A stretch of DNA of 15,740 bases from CAYZMS01 sp964479625. GTDB lineage: Bacteria; Bacteroidota; Bacteroidia; Chitinophagales; Saprospiraceae. A model generated the notes under the pieces. It saw nothing but the letters and a program-made list of their open reading frames with translations, had not been told where the DNA came from and searched no databases. The stretch lies in NCBI GenBank assembly GCA_964479625.1, contig CAYZMS010000052.1, positions 1 through 15,740 of the forward strand, given 5' to 3'. Below, one piece after another: positions 1 to 6,965 of this stretch; the stretch's first letter is position 1, and each line of letters starts with the position of its first letter. Both the position numbers and the translations under genes were made by a program.

Positions 1-50
1 TGAAAGCTGGTGAATACACTGCTACTCAGAAAATGATTATCCTGGAATAA
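1..50 (+). CDS. C-terminal end of a probable T9SS-secreted protein (5' part outside window)
   Basis: Only the last 15 codons are visible, reading KAGEYTATQKMIILE and then TAA at 48-50. A short Gly-x-Tyr segment followed by a Lys-Met/Ile-Ile-Leu strand at the extreme C-terminus is how many type A sorting domains of the Bacteroidota type IX secretion system end. The mature part of the protein cannot be identified. A strong intrinsic terminator follows 48 bp downstream, which supports this being the true end of a gene. The T9SS reading is inferred from very few residues and could be a chance resemblance. Confidence 0.5.
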   Translation, partial: KAGEYTATQKMIILE

Positions 51-97
51 TCATATCCGATTAAAGCCAAATAAACGGCTATAATCATTGGGGAAGG

Positions 98-130
98 GGA
101 GCCAAGTTTCGACTTGGCTCCTTTTCCTTT
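98..130 (+). terminator. Strong intrinsic terminator after the T9SS-tail gene
   Basis: A perfect 10-bp stem GGAGCCAAGT / ACTTGGCTCC (98-107 and 112-121) closes a TTCG tetraloop (108-111) and is followed by TTTTCCTTTT. The upstream purine run 91-97 can extend pairing into the tail with G-U and A-U pairs. It separates the gene ending at 50 from the permease starting at 181. Confidence 0.85.
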
Positions 131-145
131 TATACCGGCTAAAGT

Positions 146-153
146 TATATTTG
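146..153 (+). promoter_or_regulatory. Candidate -7 element for the FtsX-like permease
   Basis: TATATTTG matches the Bacteroidota -7 consensus TAnnTTTG exactly and ends 27 nt before the ATG at 181. No clear TTTG -33 element is present at the right distance, because that region is the T-tract of the preceding terminator. The call rests on one box plus its position. Confidence 0.4.
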
Positions 154-180
154 CCTGAATCTTGATTACTTTGTTGATTA

Positions 181-1476
181 ATGAACTGGGAATACTTTGT
201 AGCTAAAAAGGTGGCAACGGAAGGAGAACAATCCTTTGCACGGCTGATCATTCGGATCGCAATAGCGGCAGTAGCACTGAGCGTAACGGTTATGATTTGC
301 ACTACCGCTTTGATCTCTGGTTTCAAAAAGGAGATCAGCTCCAAGATCTTTGATTTTTGGGGACATATACACATTACCGATACCAATGTCTACCAAAGTT
401 TCCTGGACGCTTACCCCATTACCGACAAACAAGCCTTTTACCCATACCTGGATACTATTGGAAAGATCGAGTTTACTCAATCCTCGAAATTTTTGGGAAG
501 AACTTTCGAACGAAAAAAAAGAACTAAAGGAGGAATAAGAAGTATACAGACCTTTGCCCTTAAGGCAGGGATCATTAAATCCCGGGAAGAAATTGAAGGT
601 ATACTGCTGAAAGGGATAGGAAGCGATTTTGATTGGACTTACATGAACCAGTACCTGGTGGAAGGGGATACCCTTAACCTGGGCAGCGAAGAACCGGAAG
701 AGGGGATCATCCTTTCCCGTCAAACGGCAGACCGGCTAAAGCTTACTATTGGAGATCGCTTTAATATCCATTTTGTAGAAAAGGGGCAGCAACCCGTGCG
801 GCGATTCGAGGTAAAAGGAATCTACAAAACGGGTCTTGAAGAATATGATCAAAAATTTGCCCTGATCGATATCCGTAAACTGCAACAGTTGATGGGCTGG
901 CGGGAGGATCAGATTGCTGGTTTTGAGCTATTCCTTGACGATATTGATGATATGGCAGTTTTCAGGGAGTATATTTACTTCGAGGAATTACCTCCCGATC
1001 TTTGGGCGGAGACCATACGAGACAAGATTCCCGAAATATTCGAATGGCTTTCCCTGCAGGATGTCAATCAGATGGTAATCCTTATTTTAATGATTATCGT
1101 TGCCGTAATTAATATGATCACTGCGGTCTTGATCCTGATACTGGAACGCACCTTCATGATCGGAACACTAAAAAGCCTGGGAGCAGGAGATTGGTCTATT
1201 CGAAAGCTATTCCTGTATTATGCAGCATACATTATTGGCTTGGGTTTATTTTGGGGTAATTTAATAGGGATCGGCCTCTGTCTGGCGCAGGATACTTTCG
1301 GGTTCATTCGCCTGGACGAAGTTAATTATTACCTAAATGTAGCCCCTGTGGACCTTGAACCTTTTACTATTTTATTGCTCAACCTCGGCACCCTGGTCAT
1401 TACTTTGATTTGTTTGATCCTGCCTTCTTATCTGGTGACGACCGTATCTCCCATTAAGGCAATACGGTTTCGATGA
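181..1476 (+). CDS. FtsX-family ABC transporter permease, LolC/LolE-like
   Basis: This 431-aa inner-membrane protein has the MacB/LolC/E layout. It has a short cytoplasmic N-terminus, one membrane helix at about 21-45, a large periplasmic domain (about 50-295), then an FtsX domain with three helices (about 298-321, 342-370, 393-417). The conserved segment after TM2, ERTFMIGTLKSLGA (322-335), and the VSPIKAIR ending are typical of lipoprotein-release permeases. Such permeases work with a LolD-type ATPase to move lipoproteins from the inner to the outer membrane, but no ATPase gene is present in this window. The ATG at 181 places TM1 where the family has it, and the length is near the usual 400-430. 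The next gene overlaps it by 4 bp (ATGA), so the two are probably co-translated. The family is clear; lipoprotein as the substrate is inferred by homology. Confidence 0.88.
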   Translation: MNWEYFVAKKVATEGEQSFARLIIRIAIAAVALSVTVMICTTALISGFKKEISSKIFDFWGHIHITDTNVYQSFLDAYPITDKQAFYPYLDTIGKIEFTQSSKFLGRTFERKKRTKGGIRSIQTFALKAGIIKSREEIEGILLKGIGSDFDWTYMNQYLVEGDTLNLGSEEPEEGIILSRQTADRLKLTIGDRFNIHFVEKGQQPVRRFEVKGIYKTGLEEYDQKFALIDIRKLQQLMGWREDQIAGFELFLDDIDDMAVFREYIYFEELPPDLWAETIRDKIPEIFEWLSLQDVNQMVILILMIIVAVINMITAVLILILERTFMIGTLKSLGAGDWSIRKLFLYYAAYIIGLGLFWGNLIGIGLCLAQDTFGFIRLDEVNYYLNVAPVDLEPFTILLLNLGTLVITLICLILPSYLVTTVSPIKAIRFR

Positions 1477-2210
1477 AAACCAGCCAACCTTTTCAAGAGA
1501 AGCTAGTTAGTACCGGTTTTCGAATTAAGGCGATCGTACAATTCTTTCCAGTAAGGGCATACCGCTTATTTTGCAGGTTTCGGGCGTTTCCAATAAGTTG
1601 TAAAAAAGCCGGAGGGTTTGGGTTTTGGTTAGCAGAACTGGTTTTACTCATTTTTGACCTCCTGGGTGGCCCGGAATGGTATGAAACCTGGATGGATTGG
1701 TGGAAGTTCAATAGCCGCCCGTTAAGTGAGGAAGAGCTGGAAGTTGTTCAACCTTATTTTGGTCATTCATTCCATTACAATCGCATTAGAATAGACGAAA
1801 AGGCCAGCATTGGTACTCAAAAGGGGCGGATCTGTTATGTTTCTTTCTACCATGTTAATAACTGGGGGAAGGTGCCCACCGCTTTGTTAGTGCATGAACT
1901 GGTTCATATTCGTCAATTCGAAAGGTATGGTAGTCCTTATGTTTTAAGAGCATTACGGGCTTATCATTCGAAGGTTGGGTATGATTATGGGGGCATTGCA
2001 GGTTTAAGGCGAATGAAGAAAGAAGGTTTGGGGTTTTGGGACCTTAACTTTGAACAACAGGCAGATGTGATCATGGACCATTTTCTGATCAGTAGGGGAA
2101 GGCAAGCACGTTGGGGAAATGCGAGTAGCCTTGATCTGCCCTTCTACCGGGCATTTACAGAAGAGATTCGGGGTAAAGATTCCCACTTCCTGTGCTTGAA
2201 TACGGTTTAA
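1473..2210 (+). CDS. HExxH zincin-like protein of unknown function
   Basis: This 245-aa protein carries a metallopeptidase-type zinc motif, HELVH (H141, E142, H145), followed about 50 residues later by FEQQAD (E194), a plausible third ligand in the ExxAD style of DUF4157-like and other gluzincin-like proteins. A hydrophobic segment at about 50-65 (FWLAELVLLIFDLLGG) could be a membrane anchor or a buried helix. The stretch 28-47 is basic and Cys-containing. There is no clear cleavable signal peptide. Its ATG overlaps the permease stop (ATGA, 1473-1476), which implies translational coupling and perhaps a shared envelope role. I recognise no named family with confidence. Protease activity is inferred only from the motif; many proteins with this DUF4157-like core have no demonstrated substrate. 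Confidence 0.7.
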   Translation: MKTSQPFQEKLVSTGFRIKAIVQFFPVRAYRLFCRFRAFPISCKKAGGFGFWLAELVLLIFDLLGGPEWYETWMDWWKFNSRPLSEEELEVVQPYFGHSFHYNRIRIDEKASIGTQKGRICYVSFYHVNNWGKVPTALLVHELVHIRQFERYGSPYVLRALRAYHSKVGYDYGGIAGLRRMKKEGLGFWDLNFEQQADVIMDHFLISRGRQARWGNASSLDLPFYRAFTEEIRGKDSHFLCLNTV

Positions 2211-2244
2211 ATTGTATGTTTACCTGCCTCTTGAAACGCGAAAC

Positions 2245-3192
2245 ATGGTACGTTACTACGCAAAATTAGAAGGAAAACTGGGGGAATTAGAAAGCCCCAA
2301 GCCGCATTGCTGGGTTAATATTACCCCGCCTTTCAGTCAGGAAGAACTGGAGGAGGTGGCTCAGCGATTTGAAGTGCCATTGGATTTCCTGACAGACTCT
2401 CTTGACATTGACGAAAGATCCCGCTATGAATTGGAAGAAGGGGTTCGACTAATTCTTATCAATACCCCTGTCCTGAACCAGACTGACGAAGAGAACGCAC
2501 CCATTTATATCACTGTTCCCATCGGCATCATTCTCACAGAAGAATACCTGATCACTATTACTTCAACGGAGAACCCTGTACTTCAACGGTTTTTGGATAA
2601 TAAGGTCAAGAATATCGACCCGGCTGATTTGATCTTCTTTATCCTGCGAATTCTGGAGCATAATGTTTATCGGTTTCTTACCTGCTTGAAAAAACTGGAT
2701 TTAAAACGCAATTTGATTGAGCGAGAGCTATACCATGCTTCCAGAAACAGGGAACTTCGGCAATTGCTGAGTATTGAAAAGAGCCTGGTTTATTTCGTTA
2801 ACTCCCTTAGCGCGAATGACCTGCTAAAAATGAAAATGAAACGGACGGACTTCCTGGCGATTCGAAAAGATGAGGACCAGCTCGATCTTTTTGAAGATAT
2901 CATTATTGATAACGGGCAGGCTTTAGAGATGGCAAATGTTTACAGCAATATCCTTAGCGGCACCATGGATACCTACGCCTCCATCATTTCTAACAATATG
3001 AACGTTACTATTCATCGGCTTACCTTTGTAACTATCTTCTTGGCAGTACCGACCCTGATCGCCAGTTTTTTTGGAATGAATGTAGAACTCCCTCTCCAGA
3101 ATAACCCGTACGGAGTAGTTATTATTGTGTCTATTTCTATTTTACTAAGTATTTTTATAGGGTGGTATTTCCAGAAAAAACGTCTATTTTAG
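2245..3192 (+). CDS. corA: CorA-family divalent cation (Mg2+/Co2+) transporter
   Basis: This 315-aa inner-membrane channel protein has the CorA signature GMN at 277-279, at the end of the first of two C-terminal helices (about 255-276 and 290-308), and a basic C-terminal tail (QKKRLF). The preceding 250 residues form the acidic cytoplasmic domain and the long stalk helix of the family. CorA pentamers let Mg2+, and often Co2+ or Ni2+, enter along the membrane potential. I chose the ATG at 2245 because it gives the usual family length and an N-terminus that begins directly in the domain; a TTG at 2212 would add 11 residues. The gene starts 34 bp after the HExxH gene with no terminator between, so it may be read from the same transcript. 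Function by homology is firm; the preferred ion is not. Confidence 0.92.
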   Translation: MVRYYAKLEGKLGELESPKPHCWVNITPPFSQEELEEVAQRFEVPLDFLTDSLDIDERSRYELEEGVRLILINTPVLNQTDEENAPIYITVPIGIILTEEYLITITSTENPVLQRFLDNKVKNIDPADLIFFILRILEHNVYRFLTCLKKLDLKRNLIERELYHASRNRELRQLLSIEKSLVYFVNSLSANDLLKMKMKRTDFLAIRKDEDQLDLFEDIIIDNGQALEMANVYSNILSGTMDTYASIISNNMNVTIHRLTFVTIFLAVPTLIASFFGMNVELPLQNNPYGVVIIVSISILLSIFIGWYFQKKRLF

Positions 3193-3246
3193 GTTAAAGG
3201 GTTTTAGACTTTTTTGTTAAGTTTAACTAATTAACCTGCCAGGTAC

Positions 3247-4089
3247 ATGAACAGCATTGTAACCCAACGCTTTATCAAATGCCACGATAAGCTTAAGGAG
3301 GAAAGTCGAGTGCGTTCCAGCCGGCAGTTTGCCCTTTCTCTGGATTATCTCCCACAAAGCTTGAGCGAAATTCTTCGGGGAAGGCGAGATGTCACTATCG
3401 AGTTACTTAGAAAGGCAGTGGCAGCCTACAAATTTAATCCTATTTACCTGTACACTGGGGAAGGCCCTATGTTTCTAAGCGAATCGGAAGAAGAAGGATT
3501 CAGGGTATTGACGATCGTAACCAATGCTGAATCCGAAGAACGAATTGTTCATGTTCCCTTACCTGCACAGCCCGGTTATGCAGAGGAAAGCCACAAGCCC
3601 GGTTTTATAGAATCACTACCCGCATTTTCCCTGCCGGATTATAAGTATCAGAATGGCCCTCATCGATCATTTGAAGTAGTGGGAGATAGTATGGAACCCA
3701 GTCTTTTCGAGGGGGATAAGGTAATTTGCCGGTTCGTTGACCCGACACTATGGGAAGTTGCCTTACAGGACAATCAGGCCTATGTACTGGTTACACAAGC
3801 GGATGTACTGGTTCGCCGGATCGTCAATAAATTGAAAGAGGAGCATAGATTGCAAGTTCATTCCGATAACGCCTTTTACCAGCCGGCAGAGGTTGCTATG
3901 GGAAGCATCCGGGAAATTTGGCAAATCCGGTCAGTTATTCGTCCTTTTGGTTCCGAAGGGAGGAAAAAACTGGAAAACCAACCACAGGATCTATTAGCCA
4001 TCAAGGAAACCGTACAAAAACAATCCGCTATGATCAGTGAGTTGCACCATTTGATCAAACAATTGTTGGATGGCCCCAAAGCGCTTTGA
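3247..4089 (+). CDS. XRE-type HTH regulator with S24 (LexA/CI-like) domain, catalytic Lys replaced
   Basis: The N-terminal 70 residues form an XRE-type helix-turn-helix (about 24-60, with SLSEILRGRRDVTIELLRKA) ending in the NPxYLYTGEGPMF linker common in Bacteroidota regulators. Residues about 125-235 form an S24 peptidase fold with the serine motif VVGDSMEP (Ser148). In LexA the general-base lysine lies in a VKR strand; the matching strand here reads DVLVRRI, placing Arg190 at that position. I also see no obvious Ala-Gly or Cys-Gly cleavage site in the linker. The protein is therefore probably a repressor that senses something without RecA-type self-cleavage. A helical C-terminal tail (about 248-275) may aid oligomerisation. 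It lies 54 bp after corA, and its TGA overlaps the stop of the convergent small gene. It is not the canonical SOS LexA; its target genes are unknown. Confidence 0.85.
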   Translation: MNSIVTQRFIKCHDKLKEESRVRSSRQFALSLDYLPQSLSEILRGRRDVTIELLRKAVAAYKFNPIYLYTGEGPMFLSESEEEGFRVLTIVTNAESEERIVHVPLPAQPGYAEESHKPGFIESLPAFSLPDYKYQNGPHRSFEVVGDSMEPSLFEGDKVICRFVDPTLWEVALQDNQAYVLVTQADVLVRRIVNKLKEEHRLQVHSDNAFYQPAEVAMGSIREIWQIRSVIRPFGSEGRKKLENQPQDLLAIKETVQKQSAMISELHHLIKQLLDGPKAL

Positions 4090-4092
4090 TCA
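4077..4092. other. Overlapping palindromes at the convergent gene junction
   Basis: CAAAGCGCTTTG (4077-4088) is a perfect 12-bp palindrome, and it overlaps TGATCA (4087-4092), also a perfect palindrome. TGATCA holds the TGA stop of the plus-strand regulator (4087-4089) and, read on the other strand, the TGA stop of the minus-strand small gene (4092-4090). There is no room for an intrinsic terminator between the genes, so their transcripts must overlap at the 3' ends. Chance is possible for either palindrome. Confidence 0.5.
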
Positions 4093-4308
4093 GGGGGCGA
4101 GGGTACTGAAAGAAATGATCCGGACAGCTTGCCCCCACATGGCAGTTCCAAAGACCTCTGCCTCTGTCGCCTCTACTTTAACCTGCTTGCCTTCGTGCTT
4201 TAGCTGATTAGGCATATTCACCGGTAACCATTTTTGACCCTTTTGGTCTTCTATTCCCCAAAATCCGCCTTCGAGATTTTTCCAGATAACTGTTCCTTCG
4301 ATAATCAT
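4090..4308 (-). CDS. Small conserved-looking protein, function unknown (72 aa)
   Basis: This 72-aa soluble protein begins MIIEGTVIWKNLEGGFWGIE and is rich in alternating hydrophobic residues, Gly and Trp, suggesting a small beta-barrel. The pattern EGTV-x6-GGFWGI, then a Pro-x-Asn/Pro segment, then MWG near the end, resembles small uncharacterised bacterial and archaeal proteins that I cannot name. There is no signal peptide, membrane helix or cysteine. Its ATG (4308-4306) lies 4 bp after the stop of the LytTR response regulator, so it is very likely translated from the same message. This spacing and the coherent amino-acid composition make it a real gene. No function is assigned; a ligand-binding or accessory role to the two-component pair is speculation from position only. 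Confidence 0.72.
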   Translation of the reverse strand: MIIEGTVIWKNLEGGFWGIEDQKGQKWLPVNMPNQLKHEGKQVKVEATEAEVFGTAMWGQAVRIISFSTLAP

Positions 4309-4312
4309 TTTC

Positions 4313-5056
4313 CTATAGTTTGTTTTTATTTACAATAGCAAAGAGTTCATCGCGGTAATTTTTGCCAATGGGGAGGTGTTTAGCCTGGTTCTTTTCAATG
4401 ACTTCTACCATGTTGCCTACCAATGCTTCAATATGATTTAAATTAATAATATAGGAACGGTGAATGCGACGGAAGATGTTTTGCGGTAATTTCTCCTCCA
4501 GGCTTTTCATAGTTTGTAGGGTAATTACACGGCTGTTGTTCAATCGAATGATGACGTAATCCTTGAGCCCTTCGATGTAAATGATCTCATCATACCTTAT
4601 TTTTACGAGTTTTTTATCCGCTTTTACGAAAAAGAAGTCTTGGTCTTTTCCCAATTCAATTTCGGTTACATTTGCCTGATCCAGATCACCGGCAGCCTGG
4701 AGACGTAAATGCTCCCCCGCTTTATTGACAGCCTTCATAAAGCGTTCGAAAGAAATGGGTTTCAGTAAATAATCCAGTGCGTTAAGCTCAAAACCTTCCA
4801 GGGCATAATTGTCGTAAGCGGTTGTGAAAATAACCAGAGGAGGGTGGGCAAGGGTCTTTAAAAACTCGATACCGGTAAGTTGGGGCATTTGAATGTCCAA
4901 AAACATAAGGTCTACAGATTCCTCTGCCAGTACCTCATTAGCTTCCAGTGCATTACTGCATTTTCGAACCAGATTAATCTCTGGCATCTTCTTGATATAG
5001 GTTTCTAGAACATCCTGCGCTAAGGGTTCGTCGTCGACGATGATGGCGTTTATCAT
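4313..5056 (-). CDS. LytTR-family response regulator
   Basis: This 247-aa cytoplasmic regulator has a CheY-like receiver (1-120) with the acidic pair D8-D9, phospho-acceptor D54 (LMFLDIQMP), the switch Thr at 78-79 and the conserved Lys99 (LLKP). It is followed by a LytTR DNA-binding domain (about 138-243, including IEGLKDYVIIRL and the FRRIHRSYIINL segment). It should be phosphorylated by the kinase encoded just upstream and then bind direct repeats near its target promoters. The ATG at 5056 starts immediately before the first receiver strand, as in the family; a TTG-started extension into the end of the kinase gene is possible but would add 26 residues with no family counterpart. It is separated from the kinase by 64 bp and from the small gene downstream by 4 bp. 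Targets are unknown. Confidence 0.93.
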   Translation of the reverse strand: MINAIIVDDEPLAQDVLETYIKKMPEINLVRKCSNALEANEVLAEESVDLMFLDIQMPQLTGIEFLKTLAHPPLVIFTTAYDNYALEGFELNALDYLLKPISFERFMKAVNKAGEHLRLQAAGDLDQANVTEIELGKDQDFFFVKADKKLVKIRYDEIIYIEGLKDYVIIRLNNSRVITLQTMKSLEEKLPQNIFRRIHRSYIINLNHIEALVGNMVEVIEKNQAKHLPIGKNYRDELFAIVNKNKL

Positions 5057-5120
5057 TGATCTGTTTTTTGTTAAAAAGGTAATTTTCGCAATGAATGACT
5101 CGATTAAGGTTATGAGCTGG

Positions 5121-6188
5121 CTAATCCAGCTCAAGTTGTAAATCTACAACATAGGTTTTGGGTTTGTTATCTATTCTGAGGTCATATTGGTCGGGATAGA
5201 TGAGGTTCAACCGTCGGTGGACATTCACCAGCCCGATTCCTCCGGAGCGTCGATTGGGATTGGGTAAAGGGGCTTTTTCCGGTTTGCTGTTCTCAATATT
5301 AAAATGGACGACGCTGCCTTCGATCGAAAGATTAATGTTTACAAATCCCGGGGCGATATTATTACTCAAGCCGTGTTTGAAGCTATTCTCAAGGAAGGGG
5401 ATAAAAAGTAAGGGAGCAATAGTGTAGTTCCCTGGATTCCCTTGCACCTCAAAGGAAATATTCACCTTTTCCCCTTGCCGTAATTGTTCGAGATCCAGAT
5501 AATTCTGTATATAATGGATCTCTTTTGCCAGAGGAACGCGTTTTTCATTACACTCATAAAGCATGTAGCGCATCATTTCAGATAACTTGATGACTATTTC
5601 TGGGGCTTTTTCATCCTTCTTAAGCGTTAGGGCATAAAGATTATTCAAGGTATTAAAGAGAAAGTGGGGGTTGATCTGGGATTTTAGAAAATTCAATTCG
5701 GATTGCATAGTCTGGGTTTCCAGTTCCTGGCGTTCTTTTAGGTGTCGGGCCCAGTCGGTCACGATCTGGAAAATGGTAGAGGCTCCCAGAACGGAAAAGT
5801 CACTGACCAGGATCAGCATCTGGTTGTTGACCAACGATTGCTGAAAGTCGGGAATCCCGGTAAATCGAAGGTACAGAACCAATATCTTGATAGGGGTTAC
5901 GACAACAACAGTAAGCACCAGCAGAAGGGCATATTGGAAGAACTTTTTCCGACTGAGGTAATGGGGGATCAGGTATAACAGGTTGTAGTACACTATTAAA
6001 GCATAAAAGAAAACATAGATCAGGGCAGTCGAAAAAAAGAACCAGAAATTCAGATTGCGATTAAAGAACTGCAGCAGCGCCATGAGGATTAAAAGCATGG
6101 CCAGCCAAAATAACCCATGGTAAACGTACCGGTGCAATGGGATATCTGCCAACTGATCTCGCCAAGACAGTTTTATGCTTTTCTCCAT
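5121..6188 (-). CDS. Membrane sensor histidine kinase, PF06580 (LytS/YehU) type
   Basis: This 355-aa protein has four predicted membrane helices in its first ~145 residues (about 24-40, 49-69, 84-107, 124-144), then a short coiled linker (WARHLKERQELETQTMQSE). The His_kinase domain follows, with the phospho-accepting His175 in SQINPHFLFNTLNNLY. The ATP-binding domain has an N-box (ENSFKHG, Asn268) and a G-box (GGIGLVNVHRRL, from 316). There is no separate extracellular sensor domain, so the signal is presumably sensed in or at the membrane. I chose the ATG at 6188-6186; the TTG three codons earlier is less likely. It forms a standard pair with the LytTR regulator downstream. It lies 63 bp after the YciO-like gene on the same strand and is possibly co-transcribed with it. 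The stimulus cannot be deduced. Confidence 0.92.
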   Translation of the reverse strand: MEKSIKLSWRDQLADIPLHRYVYHGLFWLAMLLILMALLQFFNRNLNFWFFFSTALIYVFFYALIVYYNLLYLIPHYLSRKKFFQYALLLVLTVVVVTPIKILVLYLRFTGIPDFQQSLVNNQMLILVSDFSVLGASTIFQIVTDWARHLKERQELETQTMQSELNFLKSQINPHFLFNTLNNLYALTLKKDEKAPEIVIKLSEMMRYMLYECNEKRVPLAKEIHYIQNYLDLEQLRQGEKVNISFEVQGNPGNYTIAPLLFIPFLENSFKHGLSNNIAPGFVNINLSIEGSVVHFNIENSKPEKAPLPNPNRRSGGIGLVNVHRRLNLIYPDQYDLRIDNKPKTYVVDLQLELD

Positions 6189-6251
6189 ACCGTTCAAATG
6201 TCCGGGTAATATTAATCTTCACCCACTTTTTTCTATTAAAGGGCTAAAGCT

Positions 6252-6869
6252 TCAGCTAAAGTGCAGTGTACCTGCACCCATGCGCAGAACGACTGGCTTT
6301 TCATTGGTACAATCAATAATTGTCGAAGGGGTGTTCCCGCAAGAGCCACTGTCGATCACTACGTCGACCTGGTTTTTGAAATCCTCGTAGAAATCTTCTG
6401 GATCGGTATAATACTCCAGAATTTCATCATCTGACTTAAGAGAAGTAGTAAGGATAGGGCGTCCTAACTGTTCCACAATTTGTATGGGAATATTGTGAGT
6501 AGGAATCCGAACACCTATTGTTTTTTTCTTATTCTTGAACATTTTGGGAACGTTATTCGCTGCGGGAAGGATAAAGGTGAACGGACCCGGGAAGTTCCGT
6601 TTTAATAAGCGAAAGGTCGAGGTATTCAATTGCTGAGTAAATTCAGAGACTTGGCTGATGTCCTTACAGATCATAGCCAAGCGGGCCTTTTTGGGGTCAA
6701 GCTCGCGCAGTTGACAAATACGCTCCACAGCCTTTTGATTGTTGATGTCGCAACCTAAACCATAAACCGTATCTGTGGGGTAAATAACTACACCCCCTTT
6801 TTCAATTAGCTCTACTACCTGCTTGATCTTTCTACCTTCCGGGTTGTCCGGGTTGATTTTTAGTCGCAT
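6252..6869 (-). CDS. yciO: YciO/YrdC/Sua5-family protein, closest to the YciO branch
   Basis: This 205-aa single-domain protein has the YrdC fold. KGGVVIYPTDTVYGLGCD (24-41) and the KKAR basic motif (60-63) lie in the nucleotide and threonine pocket, followed by FPGPFTFIL (93-101), GVRIP (119-123) and PSTIID (181-186). Family members make L-threonylcarbamoyl-AMP from threonine, bicarbonate and ATP for the tRNA t6A37 modification. Two features place this protein in the YciO branch: an INPDNP start like E. coli YciO, and TTSLKSDD where TsaC/Sua5 carry a Ser-Ala-Asn-x-Ser-Gly motif. YciO proteins are not generally able to replace TsaC, so the housekeeping t6A enzyme is probably encoded elsewhere. 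The ATG at 6869 is in the expected place. The gap to the AAA+ gene upstream is 96 bp with no clear terminator or consensus promoter. Family certain; substrate uncertain. Confidence 0.88.
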   Translation of the reverse strand: MRLKINPDNPEGRKIKQVVELIEKGGVVIYPTDTVYGLGCDINNQKAVERICQLRELDPKKARLAMICKDISQVSEFTQQLNTSTFRLLKRNFPGPFTFILPAANNVPKMFKNKKKTIGVRIPTHNIPIQIVEQLGRPILTTSLKSDDEILEYYTDPEDFYEDFKNQVDVVIDSGSCGNTPSTIIDCTNEKPVVLRMGAGTLHFS

Positions 6870-6965
6870 AGATATGGGTTAACTTTAAAGATGCCTAAAC
6901 AATATACCAAACTCTCCTATTTTTTCAGCTATGCCAGTAGTCGAAATAAGGAGAAGAAAAAAGCA

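Noticed and set aside
5057..5134. 26-residue TTG-started extension of the response regulator overlapping the kinase gene end.
   Set aside because: Receiver domains start a few residues before the acidic pair; the ATG at 5056 gives exactly that.
6870..6965. Promoter or terminator between the AAA+ gene and the YciO-like gene.
   Set aside because: No hairpin with a T-tract and no full TAnnTTTG box was found on the minus strand, so neither co-transcription nor a separate promoter can be claimed.
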